From Zoogloeaceae bacterium G21618-S1 (GTDB taxonomy: Bacteria; Pseudomonadota; Gammaproteobacteria; Burkholderiales; Rhodocyclaceae): DNA of 64,000 nucleotides. Both the position numbers and the translations under genes were made by a program. The stretch spans positions 357,082 to 421,081 of the forward strand of contig JAPWHF010000002.1 of NCBI GenBank assembly GCA_027214125.1, in the 5' to 3' direction. Shown one piece after another: positions 42,259 to 50,445 of the stretch. A model generated the notes under the pieces. The model was given only the letters and a program-made list of their open reading frames with translations, searched no databases and had not been told where the DNA came from. The first letter of the stretch is position 1; the number at the start of each line of letters is the position of its first letter.

Positions 42259-42752
42259 CGGCTGTCAAGAGCTGGGCTCGGCGACCTCCCGATGTTGCGA
42301 ATCTGTTTAATCCGGCTTTTTGCACGGCACTGCTTAACAGGCTGGCGGTTGGTTTCCAGGGGGACGTGAAGCAGGGGGTTCCTTACCCCCTTGCTTTCGT
42401 GGCGCTACCTCTGCTGTTGCACCCAGGGTCTGTCGCCCTGTTACCTCCGACCGCTCGGACTAAGTTTCACGCCTGGATTCTGGATAATCCGCAAGTGCTA
42501 TTCGGATTCCCAGAGCGAGCAAGAGCACTGGCACCCATAGTACGCGAGGCTGTTTCCTTTGGCCTGCGTTACGAAATACTCGGTTTCGGCGCGGAGAAAT
42601 CTCTTGTCCCCTTGGCTCCTTCAGAATTGAAGCGATGGGAAAAAAATTCCTACAACAAAGATCTTTCGAAGAATGCGCAGACGCTAGGCAAGTTGCTCGC
42701 CCAGGTTAAGGATGTGCCGACCATCTTCGCTCTCTTTGGAGTTCGCCCATGA
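42255..42752 (+). CDS. ABC-3C system middle component
   Basis: A 165-residue protein without enzyme motifs. Its pattern (RPPDVANLFNPAFCTALL, then YPLAFVALPLLLHP, then LPPTARTKFHAWILDNPQVL) matches the short 'three-component ABC system middle component' family, which is thought to link the ATPase to the effector. Both ends overlap neighbours by four bases (ATGA), so all three products are probably made in fixed ratio. Confidence 0.82.
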   Translation: MTAVKSWARRPPDVANLFNPAFCTALLNRLAVGFQGDVKQGVPYPLAFVALPLLLHPGSVALLPPTARTKFHAWILDNPQVLFGFPERARALAPIVREAVSFGLRYEILGFGAEKSLVPLAPSELKRWEKNSYNKDLSKNAQTLGKLLAQVKDVPTIFALFGVRP

Positions 42753-44704
42753 CTATGCAAATAAGGTCTATCGTCCTTTATCACCGCGACGGTAGACAAC
42801 GAGTTCTTCCTTTCCGTCTGGGGAAGTTAAACGTAATAACGGGACAGTCTAGGACAGGAAAGTCAGCACTCATCGATATTGTCGACTACTGCTTGGGCAG
42901 GAGCACGTTCAACATCTTCGAAGGGGTAAACCGCGACATCATCGCTTGGTATGCAGTAATGCTTCGCATGGGCGAAAGTGATGTTTTCTGCGCTAAACCA
43001 ACACCACGCGGGAACGCGGCTTCCCAGTCAGCCGCGTATTTCAAGATCGGTGCCTCCCTGGAGCCGCCCAATCTGGGTGAGTTGGAGGTAAATACCAACG
43101 ACGATGGCCTGACGCGGCAGATCTCGTCGATGCTAGGTGTCTCGCCAAACCTCAGTACTCCTGGAGAGAATCATACGCGCTTACCCGTTGAAGCGACGCT
43201 TGCTCATACTAAGTACTACTTGTTTCAGGAACAGGGGGAGATTGCGAACAGGGCGTTCTTGTTCCACCGGCAGAGCGAACAGTTCATGCCGCAAGCTATC
43301 AAGGACACGCTGCCTTACCTTCTCGGCGCGGTTCCAGAGGATCGGTTGGCGCTGATACAGGAAGAACGAGAACTTCGTAGACAACTGAAACTGTACGAAC
43401 GACGTGAACGCGAGGCGTCCTCTGTGGGCTCTAGCGAACTCAGTAAGAGTCTTCAGCTAATCGATGAGGCCAAGTCAGTCGGACTCTTGCCAAGCGATAT
43501 TGATGCCTCAACACCGGCCAAAGCGCGGGAGAATTTGGAGGCTACTCAACGCTGGACTCCCTCCGCGCCCAATAATTCTTCGGGGGAGAAATCCCAGTTA
43601 GAACTTACCACGGAGCTTGATCGAGCGAGGCTTGAATACAAAGAGCTGTACGATGCGCGGGTGCGGGCGCGCCAGTTTCAGCTCGAAGGCGAGCACTTTG
43701 CAGAAGCAATAGGAGAACAAGCAGATCGGCTAAAGGCGATAGGTATCGTTCCTCAAGGCAATTGCAACTCTTCCGGGTGCCCTCTCTGCGGGGGCGAACG
43801 ATCTGCGCCGTCTGTTGATGAACTTCGCGCTAGCCTCGGAGGCCTGGAGCGCGATCTTGAGAACATTGAGACGCAACGCCCCAGACTTCAAGCTCGACTG
43901 GCGGATCTTGAAGAACGAGTGGGTCACGCGCGGCAGAAGGTACAAACCCTTCAGCGTCAGCTCAGGTTTGCAGTCGGCTCCGAGGATGAGGCTCTCGCAC
44001 AGCGAGATGTTCAAGCTCGAATCGCCCGAATACTAGGCAGGATCAGCTTGTACCTGGAGAGCGTACAAGAAGTAGCGCCGGCCTCTGGTCTGCGGAACGA
44101 GATTGAATCACTAAAGGCACGGATCGATGTGATCTCGGAGCAGGTTGATCAGGAGTCTGTTGAGGCCGCGATGGATTCGATCCTGAATCGCATCGGCGGT
44201 GTGATGACCAAGTTGGCGGAGCGCCTTGATCTGGAGTTTCGAGGTTGTCCCTACAGACTCGACACGGCTGGCCTTACCGTGATTGCTGATACGGATAAGC
44301 CTATCCCCATGCACAGGATGGGCAGCGGTGAGAACTGGCTAGGGTGCCACCTCATCTCCCTGCTTGCACTCCACAAGCATTTTGTCGAGAACCGTCGCCC
44401 GGTCCCCAGCTTCCTGATCATTGACCAGCCATCGCAGGTCTACTTTCCATCGACAGCGGCGTATAAGCAGCTAGATGGGACCAATGAAGGACTCGGTAAC
44501 CTTCAGCCCACCGATGCAGATGTCAGTGCTGTCGGACGGATGTTTAAGACGCTCTACGATCTGGTTCAAGAGCTTTCGCCCAATTTCCAGATCATCGTAA
44601 CGGAGCACGCCAACCTTCCAGAGAGCTGGTACCAAGAGTCACTTGTGGAACCCCCCTGGAGAGACGGTAGGGCGCTCATTCCCAAGGAATGGCTGAAGCG
44701 GTGA
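42749..44704 (+). CDS. ABC-3C system ATPase (DUF3732 family, Rad50/SMC-like)
   Basis: A 651-residue SMC-type ABC ATPase. Walker A is GQSRTGKS (32-39). Two coiled-coil arms (about 200-330 and 355-480) flank a C-P-L-C zinc-hook-like apex at 344-347. The signature MGSGENWLGCH lies at 524-534, Walker B FLIIDQPSQVYF at 555-566 and a switch histidine in TEHAN near 620. Walker B has Asp-Gln in place of the usual Asp-Glu, as is usual in DUF3732. It probably senses a nucleic-acid state and licenses the effector. Last gene of the ABC-3C operon. Confidence 0.88.
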   Translation: MTMQIRSIVLYHRDGRQRVLPFRLGKLNVITGQSRTGKSALIDIVDYCLGRSTFNIFEGVNRDIIAWYAVMLRMGESDVFCAKPTPRGNAASQSAAYFKIGASLEPPNLGELEVNTNDDGLTRQISSMLGVSPNLSTPGENHTRLPVEATLAHTKYYLFQEQGEIANRAFLFHRQSEQFMPQAIKDTLPYLLGAVPEDRLALIQEERELRRQLKLYERREREASSVGSSELSKSLQLIDEAKSVGLLPSDIDASTPAKARENLEATQRWTPSAPNNSSGEKSQLELTTELDRARLEYKELYDARVRARQFQLEGEHFAEAIGEQADRLKAIGIVPQGNCNSSGCPLCGGERSAPSVDELRASLGGLERDLENIETQRPRLQARLADLEERVGHARQKVQTLQRQLRFAVGSEDEALAQRDVQARIARILGRISLYLESVQEVAPASGLRNEIESLKARIDVISEQVDQESVEAAMDSILNRIGGVMTKLAERLDLEFRGCPYRLDTAGLTVIADTDKPIPMHRMGSGENWLGCHLISLLALHKHFVENRRPVPSFLIIDQPSQVYFPSTAAYKQLDGTNEGLGNLQPTDADVSAVGRMFKTLYDLVQELSPNFQIIVTEHANLPESWYQESLVEPPWRDGRALIPKEWLKR

Positions 44705-44943
44705 ATCAGTTGCAGCAGATCAGAGAGACTGACCGATTTGTCCGTTCAAATACCTACCATTGAACGAAGGCGGCTTTAAAAGACCGGAATGGGTCGAAAG
44801 TTCGAATTGGCGGGCTAGGAAAGCTGACCTTCTCCCCCGCGTTGGCTTGAAGGTCTGTTGTCCGCAGGGTACTTGCCGCTCATCTAGCGAGGGCTGAACG
44901 GCCGCTCAGGCCGAATTTCTGCCGCCCGATCACCAACGACAAG
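44705..44943. other. Intergenic stretch between the ABC-3C operon and the cassette
   Basis: Two hairpins are visible: CGTTCAA/TTGAACG (44743-44749 and 44760-44766) and CGGCC-GCTCA-GGCCG (about 44900-44914). Neither has a T-run. I find no complete attC or attI site and no integrase gene here. The last base is the G of the GTTAGTC core site that begins the cassette. Confidence 0.4.
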
Positions 44944-45984
44944 TTAGTCGACATGAGAACTGCCGCACAAGTCCTCCTCGCGAAGCTCAATGCACTGGAC
45001 GGAACCTTCAAGACGAAGAGAATTCGTGCTTCATCTGACACGTGCCTTGAAAACCTAGTCACGCATCTTCGCTGGCTACAGTCACGGCACTGCTCAAAAA
45101 AGCACACGACCGAGTACTTGGTATCTGTCGTTTTTCGGCAACCGAAACGATTTAATAGAGACTCGGAGATAGCGGCATATTGTCGAACTCATTTGATTGT
45201 AGCTATCTCTCAATTTGAGCGGCTCATCGCTGAAATGAAAGCCGGCCACACTGAAGTGAAAGCAGAAAAGTTAAGAAAATTCTCGCCGCTGGTTCACGAT
45301 TATTTACACGATCTGCGTCCAATCGTCGAGTATTTGGAGAGGCGAAAAGATCCTGACTACGAGTTCTTTCGTGGCTCGAAATCGTATCAACCAATGGGAT
45401 GGCAATTATTCAGAGCAAGCCGCCAGCTTGCAGTCATGACTGTAAACAGTGCCATACGCATAGATCACAACGTCTCGCATATCGCAGCGGTTTTTATGCT
45501 TCGACAAGCACTTGAAGTGAAGTTTGAACGAATTATTGGAGTATCCCTATTGGATAAGTGGTATCAATCCCCGAAACTGCGTCATGGTTTTCACTATGGG
45601 TTCATAAAGGACAATCTTTCCTATTTTGAGTTTGCCTCGGTGGATTTTGCTCGGCTAGAGCAAATATACAAGTGGTGTAGTGTTCTATTGCACCAAGCCA
45701 TTCAGCCCTTTGCCTGGCAACTACCCTATGCGTTCTCGGTGACAGAAGGACTCTTCGATAGTGACCCAGTTACAGAAACTGGACACTGGTCAATTCATGG
45801 TGGCGTGCGAATTTGTGGAAAAGCTGCAATGCAGAATGCGTTCGCAGAGCATTTCGTCCGGAGTTATGATCACGGGATTTGGTGCGTTCAATATGGAGAC
45901 ACAGAGGCTGTCAGCGATGTCGTCTAACACGTCATTCAACCCGGACTGGCGCGATAAAGCCGCGCCAGCCGGTTAATTCGGACG
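44944..45984 (+). mobile_element. Single integron-type gene cassette (no integrase in the window)
   Basis: The unit starts at the cleavage point of a GTTAGTC core site (44943-44949), four bases before the ATG region of one gene, and ends inside an attC-like site. The circular form would carry R' = GTTAGTC opposite R'' = GTCTAAC, which are complementary at six of seven positions. The gene is in the usual sense orientation and its stop codon overlaps R''. The unit is A+T-richer than its surroundings: one line at 45121-45180 has 26 of 60 G+C bases, against 39 of 60 at 30001-30060. Cassette boundaries are inferred from known attC rules. Confidence 0.75.
44953..45927 (+). CDS. Cassette-borne protein of unknown function
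   Basis: A 324-residue soluble protein, mostly helical, with no signal peptide or membrane helix. I recognise no family. Notable stretches are a Lys-rich N-terminus, a central VFMLRQALEVKFERIIG segment and several Trp/Tyr/His-rich stretches (KWYQSPKLRHGFHYGF, QIYKWCSVLLHQAIQPFAWQLPYAF). Codon use is A+T-leaning, unlike the flanking core genes. The start lies only a few bases after the cassette boundary, with no clear ribosome site, as is common for cassette genes. Proximity to the ABC-3C operon makes defence a possibility, but nothing in the sequence proves it. Confidence 0.8.
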   Translation: MRTAAQVLLAKLNALDGTFKTKRIRASSDTCLENLVTHLRWLQSRHCSKKHTTEYLVSVVFRQPKRFNRDSEIAAYCRTHLIVAISQFERLIAEMKAGHTEVKAEKLRKFSPLVHDYLHDLRPIVEYLERRKDPDYEFFRGSKSYQPMGWQLFRASRQLAVMTVNSAIRIDHNVSHIAAVFMLRQALEVKFERIIGVSLLDKWYQSPKLRHGFHYGFIKDNLSYFEFASVDFARLEQIYKWCSVLLHQAIQPFAWQLPYAFSVTEGLFDSDPVTETGHWSIHGGVRICGKAAMQNAFAEHFVRSYDHGIWCVQYGDTEAVSDVV

Positions 45985-45990
45985 TTATCA
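45922..45990 (+). mobile_element. attC recombination site (59-base element), 69 bases
   Basis: R'' GTCTAAC (45922-45928) fits RYYYAAC and overlaps the TAA stop of the cassette gene; the 3' core is GTTATCA (45984-45990). Between them, GTCATTCAACCCGG pairs imperfectly with CCGGTTAATTCGGAC, and CTGGCGCG pairs with CGCGCCAG around a short loop. That is the bulged hairpin of a single-stranded attC substrate. The TCATTCAA and TTAATTC stretches resemble attC sites of environmental cassettes. Confidence 0.78.
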
Positions 45991-46231
45991 GCCGAAGGCG
46001 CTCGAATTTCAGCTCGGTCTCGCGACCGCAGCGGGTCGGCATGCTGACGTCGTTGTTTTGATTCGTCTGACTGGCGGCTTTCAGCCACGATCAAGGACGG
46101 CGCCTGATTCTGAGTCGTTGTCCGAACGAGGAACGCACCACCGTGGCGATTGATTGATTGACTGACGAATCGCGGCGGCGTGCCGATGGTGCGCTTTCGA
46201 GGTGTGGTGTTTTTCCAGGGGCCGCCTGCAC

Positions 46232-47158
46232 TCAGATCGGCGCCGGCGCGCTCCTTGGCGGTCGGCCCACGGTCAGTCGATACAGCCCCCATAGCAGCAA
46301 CAGCGGGACGACGACGGTCTGCATCAGGAAGACAACGATCAAGCGAATCATCCGCTCCGCCGCACTTTCTGCCGCGGCTTTCAAATCGTCGTATTTCTTC
46401 TTCATTCTGTCTGTCGGGGCCTTGAAGCTCGACAGGGTGTCGGTTGCGCTTTTCCCCATCGCGGCCATCGTGTCGCCCAGTCGGTCGAAAAGACCCGTGG
46501 CTTTCGCCTCGGGGTCTGCAGCCGGCGGCGGTGAGCCGCCCGCCGGAGCGGTTGTTTTTCCGTCGCTGCCAACCTCATCCAGAGAGAATGCCTTTAGCTT
46601 GGTCGATGTACTGTCCAGCGCGGCCTGACTTTGTTGGTACTCGTCGGCGGCGAACTGTTCGAACACATACGCGCTCCCGATCATCGTCGCCGGCATCACA
46701 AATCGTACAAACAAGAGCGCCAGCATGAGGCTGCCCAACCAGGGCGGTGCACTTCGCCGTACGAACAGCAAACACCATAGCAGCGCGACGGCTGTGACGA
46801 GCGCCGAAACCGTCCAGTTCGATCCTATCGTGAGCAGCAGCTTCTGAATGCCGAAGGCGACGCTGGCCATCAGCATGACCGATGAAAGCGATTCGACCAG
46901 GTCGTTGATCGGGTCAAGAATTTCGCCAATCGAGAGCGACACGCCGAAGCCCATCGGGTGCACAGCGACCTCGGTGCCTTGCAGCACGGAAATCACGCCG
47001 TTGAGCGCTCGCGCCGATGCGAAGCTGATCAGCGAGCGTTGCAAGCCGGCATCAACGCTCTCCGCAGCCAGTTGGGTGATCGGCCGATACCAACTGCACA
47101 CGACCACAAACAGTACGAGAAGAGTGATCGCGGTCTTTTTCGTCTTGCTCATGGTCAT
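46232..47158 (-). CDS. Multi-pass membrane protein of unknown function
   Basis: A protein of about 308 residues. Hydrophobic segments occur near residues 10-25, 90-108, 118-135, 140-160 and 275-295. A hydrophilic central region (about 175-260) is Ala/Pro/Ser/Lys-rich with a charged helical stretch (RMKKKYDDLKAAAESAAERM). I recognise no family. The frame extends to a TTG; ATGs at 47158 or 47152 are more likely starts, but neither has a good ribosome site. It stands alone between the cassette and the tRNA-Ala gene. Confidence 0.65.
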   Translation of the reverse strand: MTMSKTKKTAITLLVLFVVVCSWYRPITQLAAESVDAGLQRSLISFASARALNGVISVLQGTEVAVHPMGFGVSLSIGEILDPINDLVESLSSVMLMASVAFGIQKLLLTIGSNWTVSALVTAVALLWCLLFVRRSAPPWLGSLMLALLFVRFVMPATMIGSAYVFEQFAADEYQQSQAALDSTSTKLKAFSLDEVGSDGKTTAPAGGSPPPAADPEAKATGLFDRLGDTMAAMGKSATDTLSSFKAPTDRMKKKYDDLKAAAESAAERMIRLIVVFLMQTVVVPLLLLWGLYRLTVGRPPRSAPAPI

Positions 47159-47610
47159 AGGCGGGAAGGCAAACGACAAAGAAGAAGTGAATGGCCGGCA
47201 TGCGATACCGTTGCGCGCGTGTGTAGCCTGACGGGGTGCTGTCTTTCAGCGCGGGATCTATCAGCAGATGCGGGTTCGACGTTCTTCGTGAGCCCAAGCT
47301 ACCCGGCCAAGCTTCGGATTCATCCGCTTGCGCAGATTTTCGCACAGACCCGATGACATGGTGGTCGGCAGTGGCCAACGGCGGGGCTTCTTGAAGGCCA
47401 TCGTTTGATGCCGAACGTGAGCTGCCCCAGTCAACGCCATGGCCCGGCGCTTCCGCCGTCCTGGGTGTAGACACGGTGTGAATGATCAACCACTACCGGC
47501 AGTTTTTGAGCGCCCGCGCCTTTTGATGAGCGGGTCTGTTCAGGACGCCCGAGAGGATTATCTTGCGTCCGCTTTGCGCAAGCGGGCTCGCACAGGCAAA
47601 GGTGAGGCAC
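47159..47610. other. Intergenic stretch between the membrane protein and tRNA-Ala
   Basis: About 450 bases with no credible gene. A short frame at 47439-47645 lacks coding character. I see no integrase remnant, and no direct repeat of the tRNA 3' end on the other side of the accessory region. The promoter of the membrane protein gene must be here but is not obvious. Confidence 0.4.
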
Positions 47611-47648
47611 AAAAAAAACGGGCTGGCCTTTGCCAACCCGTTTGATTT
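47611..47648 (-). terminator. Intrinsic terminator after tRNA-Ala
   Basis: On the minus strand AAACGGG...TGG pairs with CCA...CCCGTTT and is followed by eight T. It lies 13 bases after the CCA end of the tRNA. Confidence 0.88.
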
Positions 47649-47660
47649 TCAGGTGTTTTG

Positions 47661-47736
<76 letters not shown>

Positions 47737-47751
47737 ACGCTTGAGCGAAAA

Positions 47752-47780
47752 ATTATAGTCCCGCCCTCAGGGCTTGGGAA
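47752..47780 (-). promoter_or_regulatory. Promoter of tRNA-Ala
   Basis: On the minus strand TTCCCA (plus 47775-47780), a 17-base spacer and a perfect TATAAT (plus 47752-47757) lie 15 bases before the tRNA. The -35 falls inside the 3' end of tsaC. Confidence 0.72.
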
Positions 47781-48774
47781 GCCCCTCACCCTCGGCGGGC
47801 CGATCGGCTGCAGCGCGCTTGAGGCGGTCGTTGACGGCTTGCCATTCGGGGCTCGTGGGTGGCGCTTCGATCAGCAGCAGGGTCGCGCCGCACTGGTCGA
47901 GTCGACGCAGATCGCCATAGAGACGACGCGCGTAGCCGGCGGGGTCGCCGGGCAGTTGCAGCCAGACCGAACCGTTCGCCGGGGCGGCGTCGGTCAAGGT
48001 GCGTGACAGCACACCGATGCGTTGGCCCGATTGCGCGGCGGCCACAACGGCGGCGTACAGGGCGGGCACGTCGAGCAGGCGCACCGGTGTGGCGGGCGCA
48101 TAGTGCGAGGCCAGGGTGCCGGAGGCGCGTGGTGCGGTGGTGTCGGCGGCGTCGGGCGTGAGCACCGGTGCGCCGAGCACGCGACGCATGTCGTCGATGG
48201 AGACCCGACCCGGGCGCAGCATGACGGGCACGCCACGCGAGAGGTCGACAATGGTCGATTCGATGCCGACCTCGCATTCACCACCGTCGACCACCACGGC
48301 GACGGCATTGCCGAGTTCTTCGCGCACATGGTCGGCAGTGGTCGGGCTGATGCGACCGAAGCGGTTGGCCGAGGGCGCGGCGAGGCCGCCGCCAAACGCC
48401 GCCAGGAGTGCATGAGCCACCGGGTGGGCCGGCACGCGCAGGCCGACGGTATCCTGGCCGCCGGTGACGGCATCGGGTACATCGGGCTGACGCTTGAGGA
48501 TCAGGGTAAGCGGGCCGGGCCAGAAGGCGGTGGCCAGTTGGCGGGCGGCGTCGGGAATCTCGCGCGCCCAGTCGTCAAGTTGCTCGGCCGAGGCCAAATG
48601 AACGATCAGCGGATGATTGGCCGGCCGGCCCTTGGCGGCGAAGATGCGGGCGACCGCCTGCGGATTGCGGGCGTCGGCGGCCAAGCCGTAGACCGTTTCG
48701 GTCGGCAGGCCGACCAACTGGCCGGCGCGCAAGGCGGCAACCGCGTCGCGAAGCGCGCGGGACAGCTCAGTCAT
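47767..48774 (-). CDS. tsaC: L-threonylcarbamoyladenylate synthase (Sua5/YrdC/YwlC family)
   Basis: A 335-residue enzyme that makes threonylcarbamoyl-AMP from threonine, bicarbonate and ATP, for t6A37 in ANN-decoding tRNAs. The YrdC core (VGLPTETVYGLAADA, FAAKGRPANHPLIVHL, PGPLTLIL, APSANRFGRISPT) is followed by a C-terminal Sua5 domain (SGTLASHYAPATPVRLLD), so this is the long Sua5 type. The ATG at 48774 is the family start and overlaps the purK stop by 8 bases. Confidence 0.95.
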   Translation of the reverse strand: MTELSRALRDAVAALRAGQLVGLPTETVYGLAADARNPQAVARIFAAKGRPANHPLIVHLASAEQLDDWAREIPDAARQLATAFWPGPLTLILKRQPDVPDAVTGGQDTVGLRVPAHPVAHALLAAFGGGLAAPSANRFGRISPTTADHVREELGNAVAVVVDGGECEVGIESTIVDLSRGVPVMLRPGRVSIDDMRRVLGAPVLTPDAADTTAPRASGTLASHYAPATPVRLLDVPALYAAVVAAAQSGQRIGVLSRTLTDAAPANGSVWLQLPGDPAGYARRLYGDLRRLDQCGATLLLIEAPPTSPEWQAVNDRLKRAAADRPAEGEGLPKP

Positions 48775-49930
48775 CCGTGATGCCGATCGCTGCGCGAGCC
48801 GCCAGGGCAGCGACCAGCGCGGCCTCGACGTCGGTATCGACCACCGTGAAGTGCCCCATCTTGCGGCCGGCACGGGCGTGGTGCTTGCCGTACAGATGCA
48901 GGCGCAGATTGGGCACAGCGTGCAGCACCGACCAGTCCGGCTCGTGGGCGCGTTCGTCGCCGGTGCGATACCACAGGTCACCGAGCAGATTGACCATCAC
49001 GGCGGCGCTGTGGGCGCGCGGCAGGCCCAGCGGCAAGCCGCACAGGGCGCGTACTTGCTGCATGTACTGATCGGTGATGTTGGCGTCGATGGTGGCGTGA
49101 CCACTATTGTGCGGGCGCGGGGCCATCTCATTCACATACAGCGCGCCGCCGGAAATGAAGAATTCCACCGCCAGCGTGCCAACGTAGCCGAGCTGCGTGG
49201 CGATATGCTCGGCGAGCTGACGCGCCTGCACCGCGAGCGCGTCATCGACACGCGCGGGGGTGATCGACACGTCGAGAATGCCATGTCGGTGCTGGTTCTC
49301 GGCCACCGGAAAAACCGTCACCGCACCCGAAGCTTCGCGCGCCAGCACCACCGAGACTTCGCAATCGAGCGACAGGCGCTTTTCGAGTACACAGGCTTCG
49401 CCGCCAAACTCGTTGAAGGCGTGCAGCGCCTGCGCTGCGTCGTGCACCGTCACCTGCCCTTTGCCGTCATAGCCAAAGCGGGCGACCTTGAGAATGGCGG
49501 GAAACAGATCGTCGGGCAGATCGTTGAGGTCATCGACGCTGCGCAGCGCACGAAATGCGCCGTGCGGCAGGCCGTTGTCGGCGAGGAAGGTTTTTTCGAC
49601 GATGCGGTTCTGGCACACCGACACGGCCGCAGCGCCGGGGCGCACCGGGATGAACTTGGCGAGGTAGTCCAGCGTGCCGGCAGGCACGTTTTCAAATTCG
49701 GTGGTGACGGCGGCACAGGCTTCGGCCATCAGATCGAGCGCGGCGAAATCTTCGTACTCGGCCAGGATGTGGCGGTCCGACGCACGGCCCGCCGGACTGT
49801 TGGCGTCGGGGTCGAGCACCCACACCTGGTAACCCATTTCGTGAGCGGCATGAACAAAGAAGCGGCCAAGCTGACCGCCACCGAGCATGCCCAGCGTGGC
49901 GGGCGGGAGGATCGCGTCGATCGTGCTCAT
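48767..49930 (-). CDS. purK: 5-(carboxyamino)imidazole ribonucleotide synthase
   Basis: A 387-residue ATP-grasp enzyme that carboxylates AIR with bicarbonate and ATP to N5-CAIR. It shows the start PATLGMLGGGQLGRFFVHAAHEMGY, VTTEFENVP, KVARFGYDGKGQ and the NEMAPRPHNSGHATID motif. It works directly with the PurE product encoded 8 bases upstream. Confidence 0.97.
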   Translation of the reverse strand: MSTIDAILPPATLGMLGGGQLGRFFVHAAHEMGYQVWVLDPDANSPAGRASDRHILAEYEDFAALDLMAEACAAVTTEFENVPAGTLDYLAKFIPVRPGAAAVSVCQNRIVEKTFLADNGLPHGAFRALRSVDDLNDLPDDLFPAILKVARFGYDGKGQVTVHDAAQALHAFNEFGGEACVLEKRLSLDCEVSVVLAREASGAVTVFPVAENQHRHGILDVSITPARVDDALAVQARQLAEHIATQLGYVGTLAVEFFISGGALYVNEMAPRPHNSGHATIDANITDQYMQQVRALCGLPLGLPRAHSAAVMVNLLGDLWYRTGDERAHEPDWSVLHAVPNLRLHLYGKHHARAGRKMGHFTVVDTDVEAALVAALAARAAIGITDD

Positions 49931-49938
49931 GCGCGGCG

Positions 49939-50442
49939 TCAGCCCTGCTCGACCGGCGACAAGGCCATGGCCAGCACGGTGTCGGTCTGCTTCTGACGGA
50001 AGGCGGCGAGCTTGTCGGCCAGCGCAGCATCTTCATTGGCCATCAGCGACACGGCAAACAGCGCGGCGTTGGCGGCACCGGCCTCGCCGATTGCAAACGT
50101 GGCGACGGGAATCCCTTTGGGCATCTGCACGATCGATAGCAGCGAATCCTGCCCCGACAGCGCCCGCGACTGCACCGGCACGCCCAACACCGGCAGCGTG
50201 GTCTTGGCGGCCACCATGCCCGGCAAATGCGCGGCACCACCGGCGCCGGCGATGATCGCCTTGAGTCCGCGACCACGCGCCGCTTCGGCGTATTCGAACA
50301 TCAGATCGGGGGTGCGGTGCGCCGACACCACGCGCGCCTCGTAGGGCACGCCGAAGTCATCCAGAATCCGCGCGGCCGCCTGCATGGTCGGCCAGTCGGA
50401 GTTGGAGCCCATGATGATGCCGATCTTGACGTCTTCAGTCAT
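49939..50442 (-). CDS. purE: N5-carboxyaminoimidazole ribonucleotide mutase
   Basis: A 167-residue class I PurE that converts N5-CAIR to CAIR. It shows [14 protein letters not shown] at the start, the SAHRTPD active-site motif and [26 protein letters not shown]. Together with purK it completes the bacterial two-step carboxylation in purine synthesis. Three bases separate it from folD. Confidence 0.97.
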   Translation of the reverse strand: MTEDVKIGIIMGSNSDWPTMQAAARILDDFGVPYEARVVSAHRTPDLMFEYAEAARGRGLKAIIAGAGGAAHLPGMVAAKTTLPVLGVPVQSRALSGQDSLLSIVQMPKGIPVATFAIGEAGAANAALFAVSLMANEDAALADKLAAFRQKQTDTVLAMALSPVEQG

Positions 50443-50445
50443 TGT

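Noticed and set aside
44705..44943. A second attC or an attI site to the left of the cassette
   Set aside because: The stretch has small hairpins, but no RYYYAAC core at attC distance and no integrase-binding pattern that I can support.
47159..47660. Genomic-island attachment repeat derived from the tRNA-Ala 3' end
   Set aside because: I found no second copy of the tRNA 3' end on the far side of the accessory region, and no integrase gene.
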